From: Ceraceosorus guamensis
Lineage: Eukaryota; Basidiomycota; Exobasidiomycetes; Ceraceosorales; Ceraceosoraceae
Direction of reading: 5' to 3'
DNA length: 64,000 bases
Assembly (NCBI RefSeq): GCF_003144195.1
Contig: NW_020290001.1
Coordinates: 486,717 to 550,716, forward strand
How positions within the stretch are numbered: position 1 is the first letter of the stretch; each line of letters starts with the position of its first letter. The position numbers were made by a program, and so were the translations under genes. Shown piece after piece: positions 12,001 to 23,491 of this stretch. Under the pieces are notes generated by a model that had not been told where the DNA came from, made no database searches, and worked only from the letters and a program-made list of their open reading frames with translations.

Positions 12001-15000
12001 ATGTTTGGGTGGGCAAATCTAGCCACCGATGACGTGACAGTCAAGACCACGACCTACGTGTTCATTTCCCGATTTTTGGAGCTGTTTGACGCGCCAATCA
12101 AGATTGTCGCTCGAGTCTACTCGGGGCTGCTAAGCTTGCATCACTCTGAAGGACGAGCGATGGTTCGCAAGGCTCTCGACATACTGCTACCTGCGTTGCC
12201 GAAGCGCGTGCCCAGTGCCGAACCCTCTCACTGGGCTAAATGGACCAAGCGTCAGCTCGTTGAGGAAGGTAACAACGTCTCTCAGGCTTACCTCATTTTC
12301 CAATTGATCATCCGACATTCCGATCTTTTCTACGAGAACCGTGAAATGTTCTTACCGCATATCGTTGGCAACCTCAACAAGCTCGGTCTTTCTCCCTCAG
12401 CTAACACCGAGACCCGAACTCTAGCCGTCGAGCTCGTGGACGTGGTCGCTCGATGGGAACAAAAGAGGATTGAGGCAGCCTCCTCAGTGAGGGAGAAAGC
12501 CCTGGACCCCGGTTCTTCCGAAAACGCGGCACCCTCCAAGCGATCCGCTGACTTGCAGCTCTCCGAAGAAGCTTCAAGCCTGCCGGTCAAGCGTGCTCGC
12601 ATTGATGACGCCGGGAAAGCCATCGTCACGTCATCTCCTGAACGGGACAGTTCCACCACACAAGAAGGAGTAGGCGTGCACGCATACGTGCCTGCGCAAA
12701 GTATGCGCGAGGCTATCATGGGCTTCCTGGTGCGCTTTGTGAGCCTGTCTCAGGAGGCAATTGCCACGCGAGCGCCGACATCCAAGGCCTTCGCGACTTT
12801 GAAGTCTTTGATGGAACTGGATATTTGGTCAAGTTTGCCTGTGCGGCTCAGCCTGTTCCAGCGGTCTTTAGCTACAACGGAGGTCAAGGAGTCTACCGTC
12901 CCTATCTTTGTCAACACCCTGCAAACGCTTCGTTTGGTCACGAAGCGCAGGGACAGAGATTGGGTCATCAGCAACCTAGCTATGCTGCATCGTCTGCTTG
13001 AGCGCAGTATTGCCTCGGATGACGTTAGTATCCACGAAAATTGTCGTGATCTGCTGGAACAAATATTCGCGGTCTTGCCAGAGCCTGTCGCGGGGGATGA
13101 GGACGCGGAAGGAGATGAAGAGGACGATGTCATGGTGGATGCTCCATCATCGCCAGAACAGGACAAGAAAAAGGGGGCGCTACCAGGTCAGCCAGATGAG
13201 GCGGCGTTGGATTTCCGGAAATACGCCGAGACCACAATTTCAGAAGGGCTGCGGAACCAGACCAGTCTGTGCGCCGCTTTGACTATGCTCTCCGCTTGGT
13301 CGAGCGTCGCGGTTGAGAAGGTGAGAACCCGATCAGTGTTAACGTCCGCGTCGACCTTTTTGCTGATCAGTCCAATGTTGGCTTCGCCTACTGCCTCCAT
13401 CTGTAAAGATCGATGATTTCCTAGCGCCTCTGACAAAGGCACTCACAAAGCTGACCAAAGATCACTTGGGTCTGGCAACTTCACAGCAACCAGCAGGCAC
13501 TTCTTCGCAAACGAGTCCTCCATCCGAAAGCGATCCGAAGCTTTTGATGATGGTCCTAGACCTGTTGAAGTTACGGATCTCGAATCTTGGCGAACAGCGG
13601 CGCTGGTTCCTTTCCGCCGTCGTGCAGCTGATAGAGAAGTCATCAAGCTTAGATTTGTGCCGCTTCCTGCTCGCTATGATGCGACGCTGGATTCTCGAGC
13701 AGAACGAAGGATTCCCTACTGTCAAAGAAAAAGCCGGCATTTTGGTCAAGATGATGAGCTTCGAGCAACGAGACGAGGCACTGCTTCGCGACTTCTTGGA
13801 TCTCATCCACGCTATCTACACCAAACCATCTTTTGCTCGTACGGAACTTACTGTTCGACTCGAGAATGCATTCCTCATGGGATGCCGTCAACGGGATCCG
13901 ATTCTACGTCAAAAATTCATTGACATCTTCGACTCGACGCTCGTGAGGTCCCTAGCTGGCCGGCTCACTTACTTGCTTGGCACTCAAAGCTGGGAGTATT
14001 TGGCCGATCAGTACTGGATTCAGCAGGTGCTCGATCTATCGCTGGGTGCCATCGCCGCGGACAAATCTCTGATCAGGCAGCGCATCGTCGGTGGCAACCC
14101 AGATTTCACGCCTACTTTGCGAGCCATGACCACCGGCGGCTTAATGCAAGCGGTCAGGCCTCTGCTGTACATCGACTCCGAATGCACGCACAGGATTTGG
14201 GTAGCTTTCTTTGGAACCGCTTGGCAGGCACTGGCGCGCAAATCACAGGAAGATTTGACCAGAAGTCTCGTAGGCACACTGACTCGCGAGCACAATCTGC
14301 GCCAGGTGAGCAGGCGTCCCAATGTGATACAGACTCTATTAAATGGCGCTGTTGTCTGCACTCCAAGGCCAGAGCTACCACCACAAGTGGTGAAGTATTT
14401 GGGGAAGACTTTTGCAGCCTGGCACACCGCGATGGAGCTTCTTCAGGACCTGCTGGCATCTTTGCCGCGTGAAGATGACTCGATACGAGAAGCCTGCCAG
14501 GATGCTTTGTCCGAGCTCTACGCCGAACTTTCCGAAGACGATCTCTTTTACGGCCTTTGGCGCAGGCGCTGCGTCTACGCAGAAACGAACGCAGCCATCT
14601 CGTACGAGCAGACTGGCATGTGGGCCCAAGCCCAAATCATGTACGAGACAGCACAAGCAAAGGCGCGGACCGGCGTACTAACATTCACTGAAGCGGAGTA
14701 CAGTCTCTGGGAGGACCATTGGGTCATCTGCGCTCAGAAGCTTCAACAGTGGGACATCTTGACGGACTTGGCCAAGCTAGAGGGCAACAACGACTTGTTA
14801 CTCGAGTGCGCGTGGCGCCTTTCCGATTGGGTCAACGATCGCGAAGTGTTGGAACAAGCCTTAGACAACTTGAGTGCGACCTCGACGCCAAGAAGACGAG
14901 TCTTTGCAGCGTACATGGCGCTTCTGAAGTCGCAAGGTAGCTCGGAAAAGCCTACAGAATTTGGTCGTATCTGCGACGAGGCGATCCAGCTCACCTTGCG

Positions 15001-18000
15001 GAAATGGCATTCGCTGCCGACTTCGGTAACACAAGCTCACGTACCACTGCTTCAAATCTTCCAGCAGCTAGTCGAATTGCAGGAAGCAAGTTCAATTTTC
15101 AATTCGCTCTCAGGCACCAATGCGGGCAACCTAGACCCAAAATCACAAGAGCTCAAACAACTGATGCAGACTTGGCGCGAACGCTTGCCAAATCGATGGG
15201 ACGACATCAATGCCTGGTCTGATCTGGTGGCATGGCGTCAACATGTCTTCAGTGCCGTCAACAAGGCGTACTTACCGCTTGTACCGCAGCTCCAGCAGAA
15301 TGGTGCAGCAAGCTCAAGCACCAATTCTTACGCCTATCGAGGCTATCACGAGACCGCCTGGATCGTGAACCGCTTCGCCCACGTGGCGCGCAAGCATCAG
15401 CTCAATGACGTCTGCATTTCAAGCTTGACCAAGATCTACCAACTCCCAAACATTGAAATCCAGGAGGCGTTCCTGAAACTACGAGAGCAAGCCAAGTGTC
15501 ATTATCGCAATCCGGCAGAACTGCACCAAGGCTTGGAGGTCATCAACAACACCAATCTGATGTTCTTCGCGGCTCCACAGAAAGCCGAGTTTTTCACTCT
15601 AAAAGGAATGTTCATGGCGAAGCTCAATTTGCTGGACGACGCGAACCACGCGTTTGCGACCGCCATCCAAATGGATTTGAATCTCGCGAAGGCTTGGACA
15701 GAGTGGGGCAGATACAATGACCGCATGTTCCGCGACAAGCCGCAGCATATGGGCCCCGCCAGCAGCGCTGTCAGCTGCTACCTACAAGCAGCTGGCCTTT
15801 ACAAAAGCGCGAAAGTTCGGAAAATCCTCATTCGCATCCTTTGGCTACTCAGTTGTGACGACAGTACGGGCAGCGTTGCTCAAGCCTTTGAGGGCTACCG
15901 AGGAGAAGCTCCTGTGTGGTATTGGATCACGTTCATTCCGCAGCTGCTGCAAGGGTTGCAACACCGCGAGGCCAAGTACGCAAGACGCCTTCTCATGCAG
16001 ATCGCCAAGACCTTCCCACAGGTGAGACGTTTGGTGGTCATGAGCTCTGACTCGCAATCGCACCTTGCTGACTCTCTCCAACATCTCTTCCCACGATAGT
16101 CGCTTTACTTCTTCCTGAGGACTGCGCGTGAAGACTATGCGCCGGTCAAGCGGCAGGTGCTTGTGGCTGCCCAACGCGCCGCTCAAGCACAGCAACTCCG
16201 CGTGTCCCAACAGCAGCAGCAGGGTGCAAGAGGTCCTGAAACCGCTTCTGGCTCTGCTGAGTCAGCAAATGCACTCCCGCTCGACGGTGGTTCGAGCTCT
16301 CAGGCTGAAAGGAAGGATGGTGGGAAGCCCGAAAATGTCGACGTTGGTCCCAAAGATGGCGTCGCACAAGACAGGGTCGATCCAAAGACAGGAAGCCCTA
16401 CATCGTCAGCGCCAATGGCGACTTCCTTGGGCGATGAATCCGGCAAGATCACGGCAGCGAAGCCAGAAGGACAGTCAGCCGCAGACGGAGCTGGACCTTC
16501 GGCATCAGCCGCTCCCAGCGCCCCAGGACACACATCCGACACGAATGGCGCGCCCGATCAAGCAGTCAAAGTAGCCACCACGGGCGCAGATGCGCCAAAC
16601 AAACCTCAATCCGGTGCCCAGGGCGATGACACTTCCGCGACCTCCCATCCAGTCGGTGGCAACGATGCCAAGACGAATTCAAAACAAACATCTGGAAATG
16701 ATGGTCCTTCGTCGTCATCGGCTCAGAGCCCTAACGGCCACGGCTCGCCTCCGGGACCTCAAAATGGGTTGGCATCTTCAGGCACGCCGGGCGCCGCCGC
16801 CGCCGCTCGTCAGCCATGGGACTACATTGATGAGATTCTGCAGATTCTCAAGACCGGTTTCCCACTCCTCGCGCTGACGTTGGAAAATACCGCAGAGCAA
16901 ATTGGTCAACGCTTCAAGCCAGGCACTGAAGAGGACATTTATCGGCTGATCAACGCCCTATTGAACGATGCATTGCAACAATATGTTGGTCGGGCAAGCA
17001 TTCCTAGCGATCCAGGTCTGCTACCGCAGGCTTCCATGGCAAACGTCATGCGCTTTGCCGACAGCCTACCTCAAGGTCCTCTGAAAAATGAGTTTGAGGA
17101 AGACTTCGTGCGAAGCAAGCCAAATTTGCGTCAATACGTCCAGCGTCTCCAGCGATGGCGTGACAATTACGAAGTGCGCTTGGATCGTCGCACTTCGCTT
17201 CAGCATCTCGAACATTGCTCACATTATCTCGTCGAGTTCCAACATCAGCGATTTGATGAAGTTGAGATGCCTGGGCAATATTTGCGTTTGGAAGACAATA
17301 ATTCCGATTTTGCGAAGATCACCCGCTTTGTACCCACCTTCGAGCTCACCAGGTCGTCGGGTATCTGCACGAGGCGCATTTCAATCTTCAGCAACAAAGG
17401 CAATACGCATTCCTTTGCAGTACAATTGCCATCGGCCCGGTACTGCAGACGCGAAGAGCGAATACTGCAGCTCCTTCGATTGCTCAACCGTGTGCTAGAA
17501 CGCCGCATCGAGAGCCGCAAACGCGGCTTGACCTTCACGACCCCAGTCGCGATCCCGCTTTCGCCACAATTGCGGTTGGTCGAGAGCGACGCCAGCTTCG
17601 TCAGCTTGCAAGATGTGTTCGAGAGACACTGCGAAGAGGTAGGAATCAGCAAGGAAGACCCGATCACCATGTGGGTGGAGAAGATGCGAAGTGTGTCCGA
17701 TGCCAACAGACACCTGGTCCATCTCTCCAACCTTCGCATGGACTTACTGGACGAGATTAGTACCAAAATGGTGCCCGACACGGTCTTGACCCGCTTCATC
17801 ACGCGGTCAATGTCGTCGCCCTCGGATTTGTGGCTATTGCGCAAGCAATTCACTCTTCAAATGGCTTCGACGATGTTTTTGACGTATGCACTTTTTATCT
17901 CGGCGCGTGGACCCCCGCGAATTTCCTTCTCTCGAAATTCCGGCGTGGTGTCCATGTCCGATGTGGTTCCGACTTTCAGCCCAACGCAGCCGCAATTCAA

Positions 18001-18505
18001 ATCCAATGACCCTACGCCCTTCCGATTGACGCCAAATCTACAAAACTTCATCACGCCAACTGGAGTTGAGGGAATTCTGGCGTCGTCCCTGACCGCCATT
18101 GGCAGGTGCTTGTCGGAGCCGGAACGCGACCTCGAGGAATATCTCAGCATCTTTGTTCGTGACGAGATCACTTTCTGGTTGCAAACCTCGCAGCGCAATC
18201 CTCCTGGAGTCTTTGTTGAAGCGCCTCGAGACATCATCTACCCCAATATCCTGGACATGGTGAAGCGGGCACGACTCATGTCTTGTGATTACGAAGCGAG
18301 CAAGGTGAGCATTTATCAGCACAGGAATTTTCGCGATCCTCCAAGAGCTGACTGTTTCATGGCCCCACAACGCGCTCTGTTCGTCTTGTCACAGCCCCAT
18401 CCCTCGACCGTGCCAGTCTCTCAGACCGTTCTCGACCTCATCAACTCTGCCACCAACAGTGGCAAACTCGCTTTGCAAGAGCCGACTTGGCACCCATGGC
18501 TCTAG
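6034..18505 (+). CDS. TRA1: Tra1/TRRAP-type pseudokinase, SAGA and NuA4 subunit
   Basis: Scaffold that contacts transcription activators and recruits the SAGA and NuA4 histone acetyltransferases. Exons: 6034-6190, 6277-6434, 6518-6832, 6904-10899, 10957-13320, 13409-16021, 16100-18304, 18395-18505; about 3972 residues, normal for the family. A HEAT-like helical array fills residues 1 to about 2550, the FAT region spans about 2560-3212, and the PI3K-like domain about 3550-3935. The FATC tail ends TWHPWL. The kinase-like domain lacks the DRHxxN and DFG motifs that PIK1 in the same window keeps, as known for Tra1. A low-complexity Ser/Gly/Ala/Pro insert (about residues 3232-3435) separates FAT from the kinase fold, and acidic or Lys-rich inserts lie near 9830-10075 and 13080-13190. 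The introns at 10900-10956 and 18305-18394 are open in frame, so they are less certain than the others. Confidence 0.95.
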
Positions 18506-19275
18506 ATGTGCGATTTCCAATCGGAAAGAATATGCGCCCTTCAAATCTTGCCTTTGTATACGTACTGTAGACTCCGCTGGCTTGGTGAATGTCATAGCAT
18601 CGCATGAGTGCTTGTCTGCGAGCTGAGGATGGTGTACATGTGGATGCTCGGGCAGACTTCATTGTCACGATTCGAAGGATCTTGGCACAATGTCTTCTGG
18701 ACCTCGGTGCGGTCAGCACCAGTCCACGAGTGGCCACTTGCGGACCTTAGAGCTGGGCCGTCGATTCAAGCACGACGATCTGACGTGTGACCTTTTCTTC
18801 GCCTGCATGCTTCTTATTGCTGCAGCGCCGTTTGAGCGTGACGTCACCCTCCATCGCCTTACATGCACCGCTAGCAATCTGGATAACAGTCACGAATCGC
18901 GAATGTGAATCGCTACACGCCTGCACTCTGCAGGTTACTGACCCCTCAGCGGGGGCTTGAGAGCTGCGCAAAGTCGTTTGTTGTGACCGTTCTAGTCCAC
19001 AACACTCACGACTCGGACCCTGGATTCGTGAGGCATGAGGAATTGATTCTTGATTGGATGAGCGAGATTCGTCTCTTCGCGCTTCCGGCGTTCCAAAGAT
19101 TCGCGTTCAAAATTTTTCGAATCGTGAAAATGTCGGGCGGGAAAGGTGGGCGGACCGAGATCTGGCCGTTCTGCCGTCAAGCTCCCCATGCAAGGACCAA
19201 GCTCGATAGACGAGGCTGGGCCCGCCTCCCGGCCACATCCTCGACGCTCGATTGCTTGATGATTCACATTCCGCA

Positions 19276-19303
19276 GATTCGTGATTCGCGATTCTTGATT
19301 CAG
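19276..19303 (+). repeat. Heptamer run of the dispersed GATTCNN motif
   Basis: Four consecutive heptamers, GATTCGT, GATTCGC, GATTCTT and GATTCAG, follow each other without a gap. Single copies of the same core (TCGTGATT or AATCACGA) recur through the gene-free parts of the window, so this is the clearest tandem example of the family. Confidence 0.75.
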
Positions 19304-19864
19304 GGTTCTTTGCAGCTCTTGGCTCGGGCCTCTCACAATTCGATGCGTGCCTGCCTGCACGTGTATACGAAGCGCACGCGCACCGACCCAGCTAGGCCTG
19401 GCCATCAAGAGCGCGCATCATCGCGATCTGAGCTCAGCTCAGCTCAGCTCAACGTCACGTCCGCAATCACGAATCTGCCGCAGGATGCCATGAGTGCAGA
19501 GGCGATCGAGATACTGAGGCGGGCACAGGCTGACAGTTCCGCACAGGGGTGCAGTGCTATAGTGAACAGCAGCAGTCACGAACGTGAGTGCATGCTGCTG
19601 CACCACGCGCGCGTGCAATATGCATGTTGATCGTCTTTGCACGCGTTGCCGCGCGCCCGCCGCGTTTGGGCCAGGCGCGCACGTCGTACTCGCGCGCTCG
19701 CGAGCGACAAGGAAACTTTTTTTCACCCCGTCGCTTGATTTCTCTCTCCTCGAATGCCCAAGCGCTCTGTCCTGACCCACGCGCTTCCCTCCAGCGATTC
19801 ATGCAAGCCAGGACGTTCGAGGGTCCAGCTGTGCCCATCATGCATCGATCGTGCAGGGCTCCAC

Positions 19865-19891
19865 CAGCAGCAGCAGCAGCAGCAGCAGCAG
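19865..19891 (+). repeat. (CAG)9 microsatellite
   Basis: Nine uninterrupted CAG units in gene-free DNA. The complementary (CTG)10 array lies 320 bp downstream on the same strand, so the two could pair. Confidence 0.9.
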
Positions 19892-20209
19892 GTAGTGCTT
19901 GGGTGCGAATTGCCAGTCACGAGTGTTGGACGGACGAGGTGCCTATAGACAGCTCTACCGATGGCCAGCGGCCTCGCCCCCGCCGCAGGTGAGCGGGCAG
20001 ACAACTCTACCTCCTTGCAGCAGACGAGGCGACGAGGCAACGCGCGAACAGGCGGCCGGTCGGCGCGCATCGCGCCACGTTGCGGCGGCGCTCACCTCAC
20101 GACCAACAGCAGCGATCGAGCGCCCGAGATGGGTAGGATAGCCAATAAGGTGCAACTCAGACTGCATGGGGCCTGGCCCATGCGCCAACAATATCTTCCT
20201 GCTACAGTA

Positions 20210-20210
<1 letters not shown>

Positions 20211-20240
<30 letters not shown>
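20211..20240 (+). repeat. (CTG)10 microsatellite
   Basis: Ten uninterrupted CTG units, inverted relative to the (CAG)9 array at 19865-19891. Confidence 0.9.
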
Positions 20241-20241
<1 letters not shown>

Positions 20242-20691
20242 GCATCGCAAATGGTCTGCTGATGTCATGGTGTGTCGCGCCTGCACATACCACTTTTGCG
20301 CGCTCAACGCCTCTTACCGCTTCAGCAAGGACACATGCATGCAGCAGCGAGGCAGCAGGACCCCATTGTTGGGCAGAGATCAGAGCCTGGCCGATCTGAG
20401 CGCCAGCAGCAGCGGAAACGGACAGACACACAACAGTTCTTTGAGTGAAGAGTAAAGGTAGATCTCGCTGGCCTGCCGCCACAATTCGCCTTGGAGTGGT
20501 AGAGTCTGCGTGGCGAGGGGGGTTATACAAGTATGAATCTTCTCACGCATCCTCGCTCCCGTCCCCTTCTTCTCCTCACCATCACATCATCTGCTTCGGT
20601 ACTCTTGGTCCTTCAGACTCGTACCTGCAACCCTCACTCTTGCTATTACAAAGCACCCTTGCACTCTCACACATTCCCACAAGCACTCAAA

Positions 20692-22436
20692 ATGCCCGTA
20701 AGTCGCGCATCGATTCCTTGCCCCCGCTCATGGAGCATGCGTGCGCGCCTTGCGAGTCGCCATGCTGATTGCTTCTCTGACGCTCATGTATGTTCCTGAC
20801 CACATGTAGGCTCAAGGTGCCGATGCTGCTGGAATCGCCTCTGGCGAGATCTCCGTCGCTGACAGTGAGTAGCAAAGCAGCCTTACTCAAGTCGCCCTCA
20901 GGGCTTGGTTTGCGTATCTGCTTGATCACCTCTTGTGAGCTGTTCTGACTCGTGTACGCTTTTGCCTGTCTGCCCTTCCTCCTCTTGTAGTGAAGGCTCG
21001 TGCAGCTGAGAAGACCACTGGAGCTCAGGCCGGAGAGCGCCGCCGCTCTTCCGTCGCGACCGAGAAAGTCAAGCTGAACAGGTGCGTGTGCGGGCGAATG
21101 GCGGGGATCCGAGAGAGAGGCGAGAGGACTGCGAAGGGGGATGCACTCCAGAGGCGCTGACCATTTCTGCCTTTCTTGGTCTTCTTTGTGCGCACTTCTA
21201 CTGTGCTATTTGGACACGACCTGCAGTGGTCACTACATTCCCCAAGTCGCGCTTGGTGTCTACAAAGCCCCCAATGACGGAACCAGTGAGTGCAGAGTAG
21301 CGATCGGGCGCGAGTTCTGACTCATATTGACTTTGGCTCTTCACTCTTCTCCACTGTTAGCCGAGGACGCTGTCAAGTGGGCTTTCGAGGCTGGTTACCG
21401 CCACGTCGACTCTGGTGAGTGCATCAGAGCTGACTGGCGGGGCAAGGGAGAGATCCGCAGGAGAGCGATCTTGCGAGATCATTGAAACGCTTTGCGAATC
21501 AGGGTTGTGGGGTCAAGTCATCTGACATGCTACTGTCTTTTCCGTACAGCTGCACGATACATGAACGAGGAGGCTGTTGGCCGTGCCATCAAGGAGTTTG
21601 TCGAGAAGAGCGGCGTTAAGCGCGAGGAGCTCTTCATCACCTCCAAGCTGTGGGACGCTGACCACGAGCGCGCAGCTGAGGCCATTGAGGACTCCCTCAA
21701 GAAGCTGCAGCTCGATTACATTGACCTATACCTCATTCACTCTCCCGGAAACCTTGGCCCTGACGCCCGTCTCAAGGCCTGGAAAGATCTCGAGGCTGCC
21801 GTCGATGCCGGAAAGATCAAGTCTATTGGTGTGTCCAACTTCGACGTCGAGGAGCTCGACCATCTCTTGGCTGTTGCCCGCATCAAGCCTGCCGTGAACC
21901 AGATCGAGTCTCACCCCTTCTTCCAACACGAGGAGCTCCGCGAGGCCACCATTGCTCGTGGTATCCACGTTCAGGCTTACTCGCCCATGGCCCAGGGCGC
22001 TGCTCTCGAGCGCGAGGAGATCAAGGCGATTGCGACCAAGCACGGCAAGTCCCCCGCCCAAGGTGAGTAGAAGCGTGAAGCGCGTGGCAAAGCACCTCTT
22101 TCGGATTCATCGGTGTAGAGCTCCCGCGTCATGGTGTAGTGCTCTCAAGACTGATCAATTCGCATCTCGCATTTTCTCCTTGCAGTCTTGTTGCGTTGGG
22201 GTCTGCAAATTGGCAACATCATCTTGCCCAAGTCCTTGACCCAATCTCGTATCGAGGCGAACGCCGAGCTCTTCGACTTTACCCTTGACGAGGATGACAT
22301 GGCCATCTTGAACAACTTGGACGAGGGTATGAAGATGGGCAAGCTGGGCCCCGCAGGAACCTCTGCTCCTGGCTCTCGTCGTTCTTCCAACTCTGGCGGC
22401 GTCGCCGGTGGCAAGCTGCAGATGACTTCCAGCTAG
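20692..22436 (+). CDS. Aldo-keto reductase
   Basis: NAD(P)H-dependent reductase of aldehydes or ketones, presumably cytosolic. Seven exons: 20692-20697, 20810-20864, 20991-21081, 21227-21285, 21361-21414, 21550-22062, 22186-22436; 342 residues. The catalytic tetrad can be placed as Asp87 and Tyr92 (GYRHVDSAARYMNEE), Lys121 (ITSKLWD) and His152 (LYLIHSPG). The cofactor side shows SIGVSNFDVEELD, PAVNQIESHPFF, and IILPKSLTQSRIEAN. The first coding exon is only ATG-CCC, and five introns lie in the first third. About 40 residues precede the usual AKR start, and the tail is Ser/Gly-rich and ends QMTSS. Codon use is strongly biased to C/G-ending major codons (AAG, GAG, CTC, GAC), which suggests high expression. 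The substrate cannot be predicted. Confidence 0.93.
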
Positions 22437-23491
22437 GTCGTCGCCCCTTTCAAGGCTCGCATCTGAGAGAGGATTGTGCCCGGACCACTCGTCAAGCCAT
22501 AGAGCGAGATGGCAGCGTGCGACACTCGCCTTCTCCCTTTAGAAAGCTCAGGCGCAAGGGTTGTGGCTCTTCTGACAAAACACACTCACACATCATCATC
22601 GCTTCTTTCTCTCCCCTCTCCACCGCCTTGCGGGGCTTTCCGTTCCACGGCTCTTCACGGCCCAAGTCATTACACATCGCTGTGGTGTACGATTAAAGCG
22701 ACTCTTTCGAATCGAAATAAAGTAATGCGAGCGCTGGAAATGTGCCTCCTTGTCATTTGACTGTAATTTACTCATCCTTGACAAGAATCGAGGCGCTCTT
22801 GCAAGTTGCTGTGGACGCGCACTGGATCCTGATGCGCGTATCAGGACCAAATTATCAAACGGTCAAACATGCTCATTGATTGGCAAATCTTACCACTCTG
22901 ATGCGCTCACGCAAGCGAAAGTCGAGCATCATTGAGCCTGTGATAATAGCCTTTGAGGTTGAAGAGGACGCATGTGTACACTCGCTCGTGAGCTCGATTG
23001 ATCGACTCAAGACTGCTGCATGGTTTCTCTTCGCGGCTAGAAGCGGGCGCAAAGCGGGGGGCCTCCGGCCTTATCGCGCCGCCGTCCGTGCGTCGCTATG
23101 CGAGCTCGGCGAGCTGATTGATGAGCGCGTGTTTTGATTCGTGATTATGTCGGCTTAATTGATCTGCTGGCTCGCACAGTCACGCGTTCAACTAAGTCGT
23201 GAGTCGAGGGGAGCTTGGTGCGTAGCCACGCAAGTCACACCTTACGTGGTATACATCGTGCTTTTCGGATCGGCTAGGTAAGACAATCAAGAGTCGTGAG
23301 ATCAAGGAATCGCTCGAATTGGCGCGCATCGGCGACCGCATCACCAAGATCATCTTAATTGAGAAGAGCTTGTTGAAGACGTGGTTGTATAGCTAGCTGC
23401 TTGGGAGCAGATAGACCACCGAGGGATTTGGGACTTCGAGCAGGAAGCCACGTGAGAAGGTACCACGAGAAAAGTGCAAGACCACGAGAAG
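22437..23491. other. Intergenic region after the aldo-keto reductase
   Basis: No gene found. An AATAAA hexamer at 22716-22721, 280 bp after the stop codon, is a possible polyadenylation signal for the upstream gene. A GATTCGTGATT copy of the dispersed motif begins at 23136. CACGTG at about 23449 lies just upstream of the aminotransferase start. Confidence 0.45.

Larger units (their letters stand above)
18506..20691. other. Gene-free stretch with triplet arrays and dispersed motif
   Basis: No convincing gene in 2.2 kb; the open frames are compositional and change character every few dozen codons. The segment carries several copies of the GATTCGT/AATCACGA motif, including a run of four heptamers at 19276-19303. 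It also has a pentamer repeat AGCTC near 19430-19451, a (CAG)9 array and a (CTG)10 array. Its last 170 bp, with TTATAC near 20523 and a strongly pyrimidine-rich stretch, look like the promoter of the aldo-keto reductase gene. Confidence 0.6.

Noticed and set aside
18905-19630. 241-codon open frame on the plus strand
   Set aside because: It runs through several GATTCGT motif copies and the AGCTC repeat, has no recognisable domain, and its composition changes along its length.
19955-20530. 191-codon frame on the minus strand
   Set aside because: It is held open by the CTG array (poly-Ser) and GC-rich simple sequence; no conserved segment.
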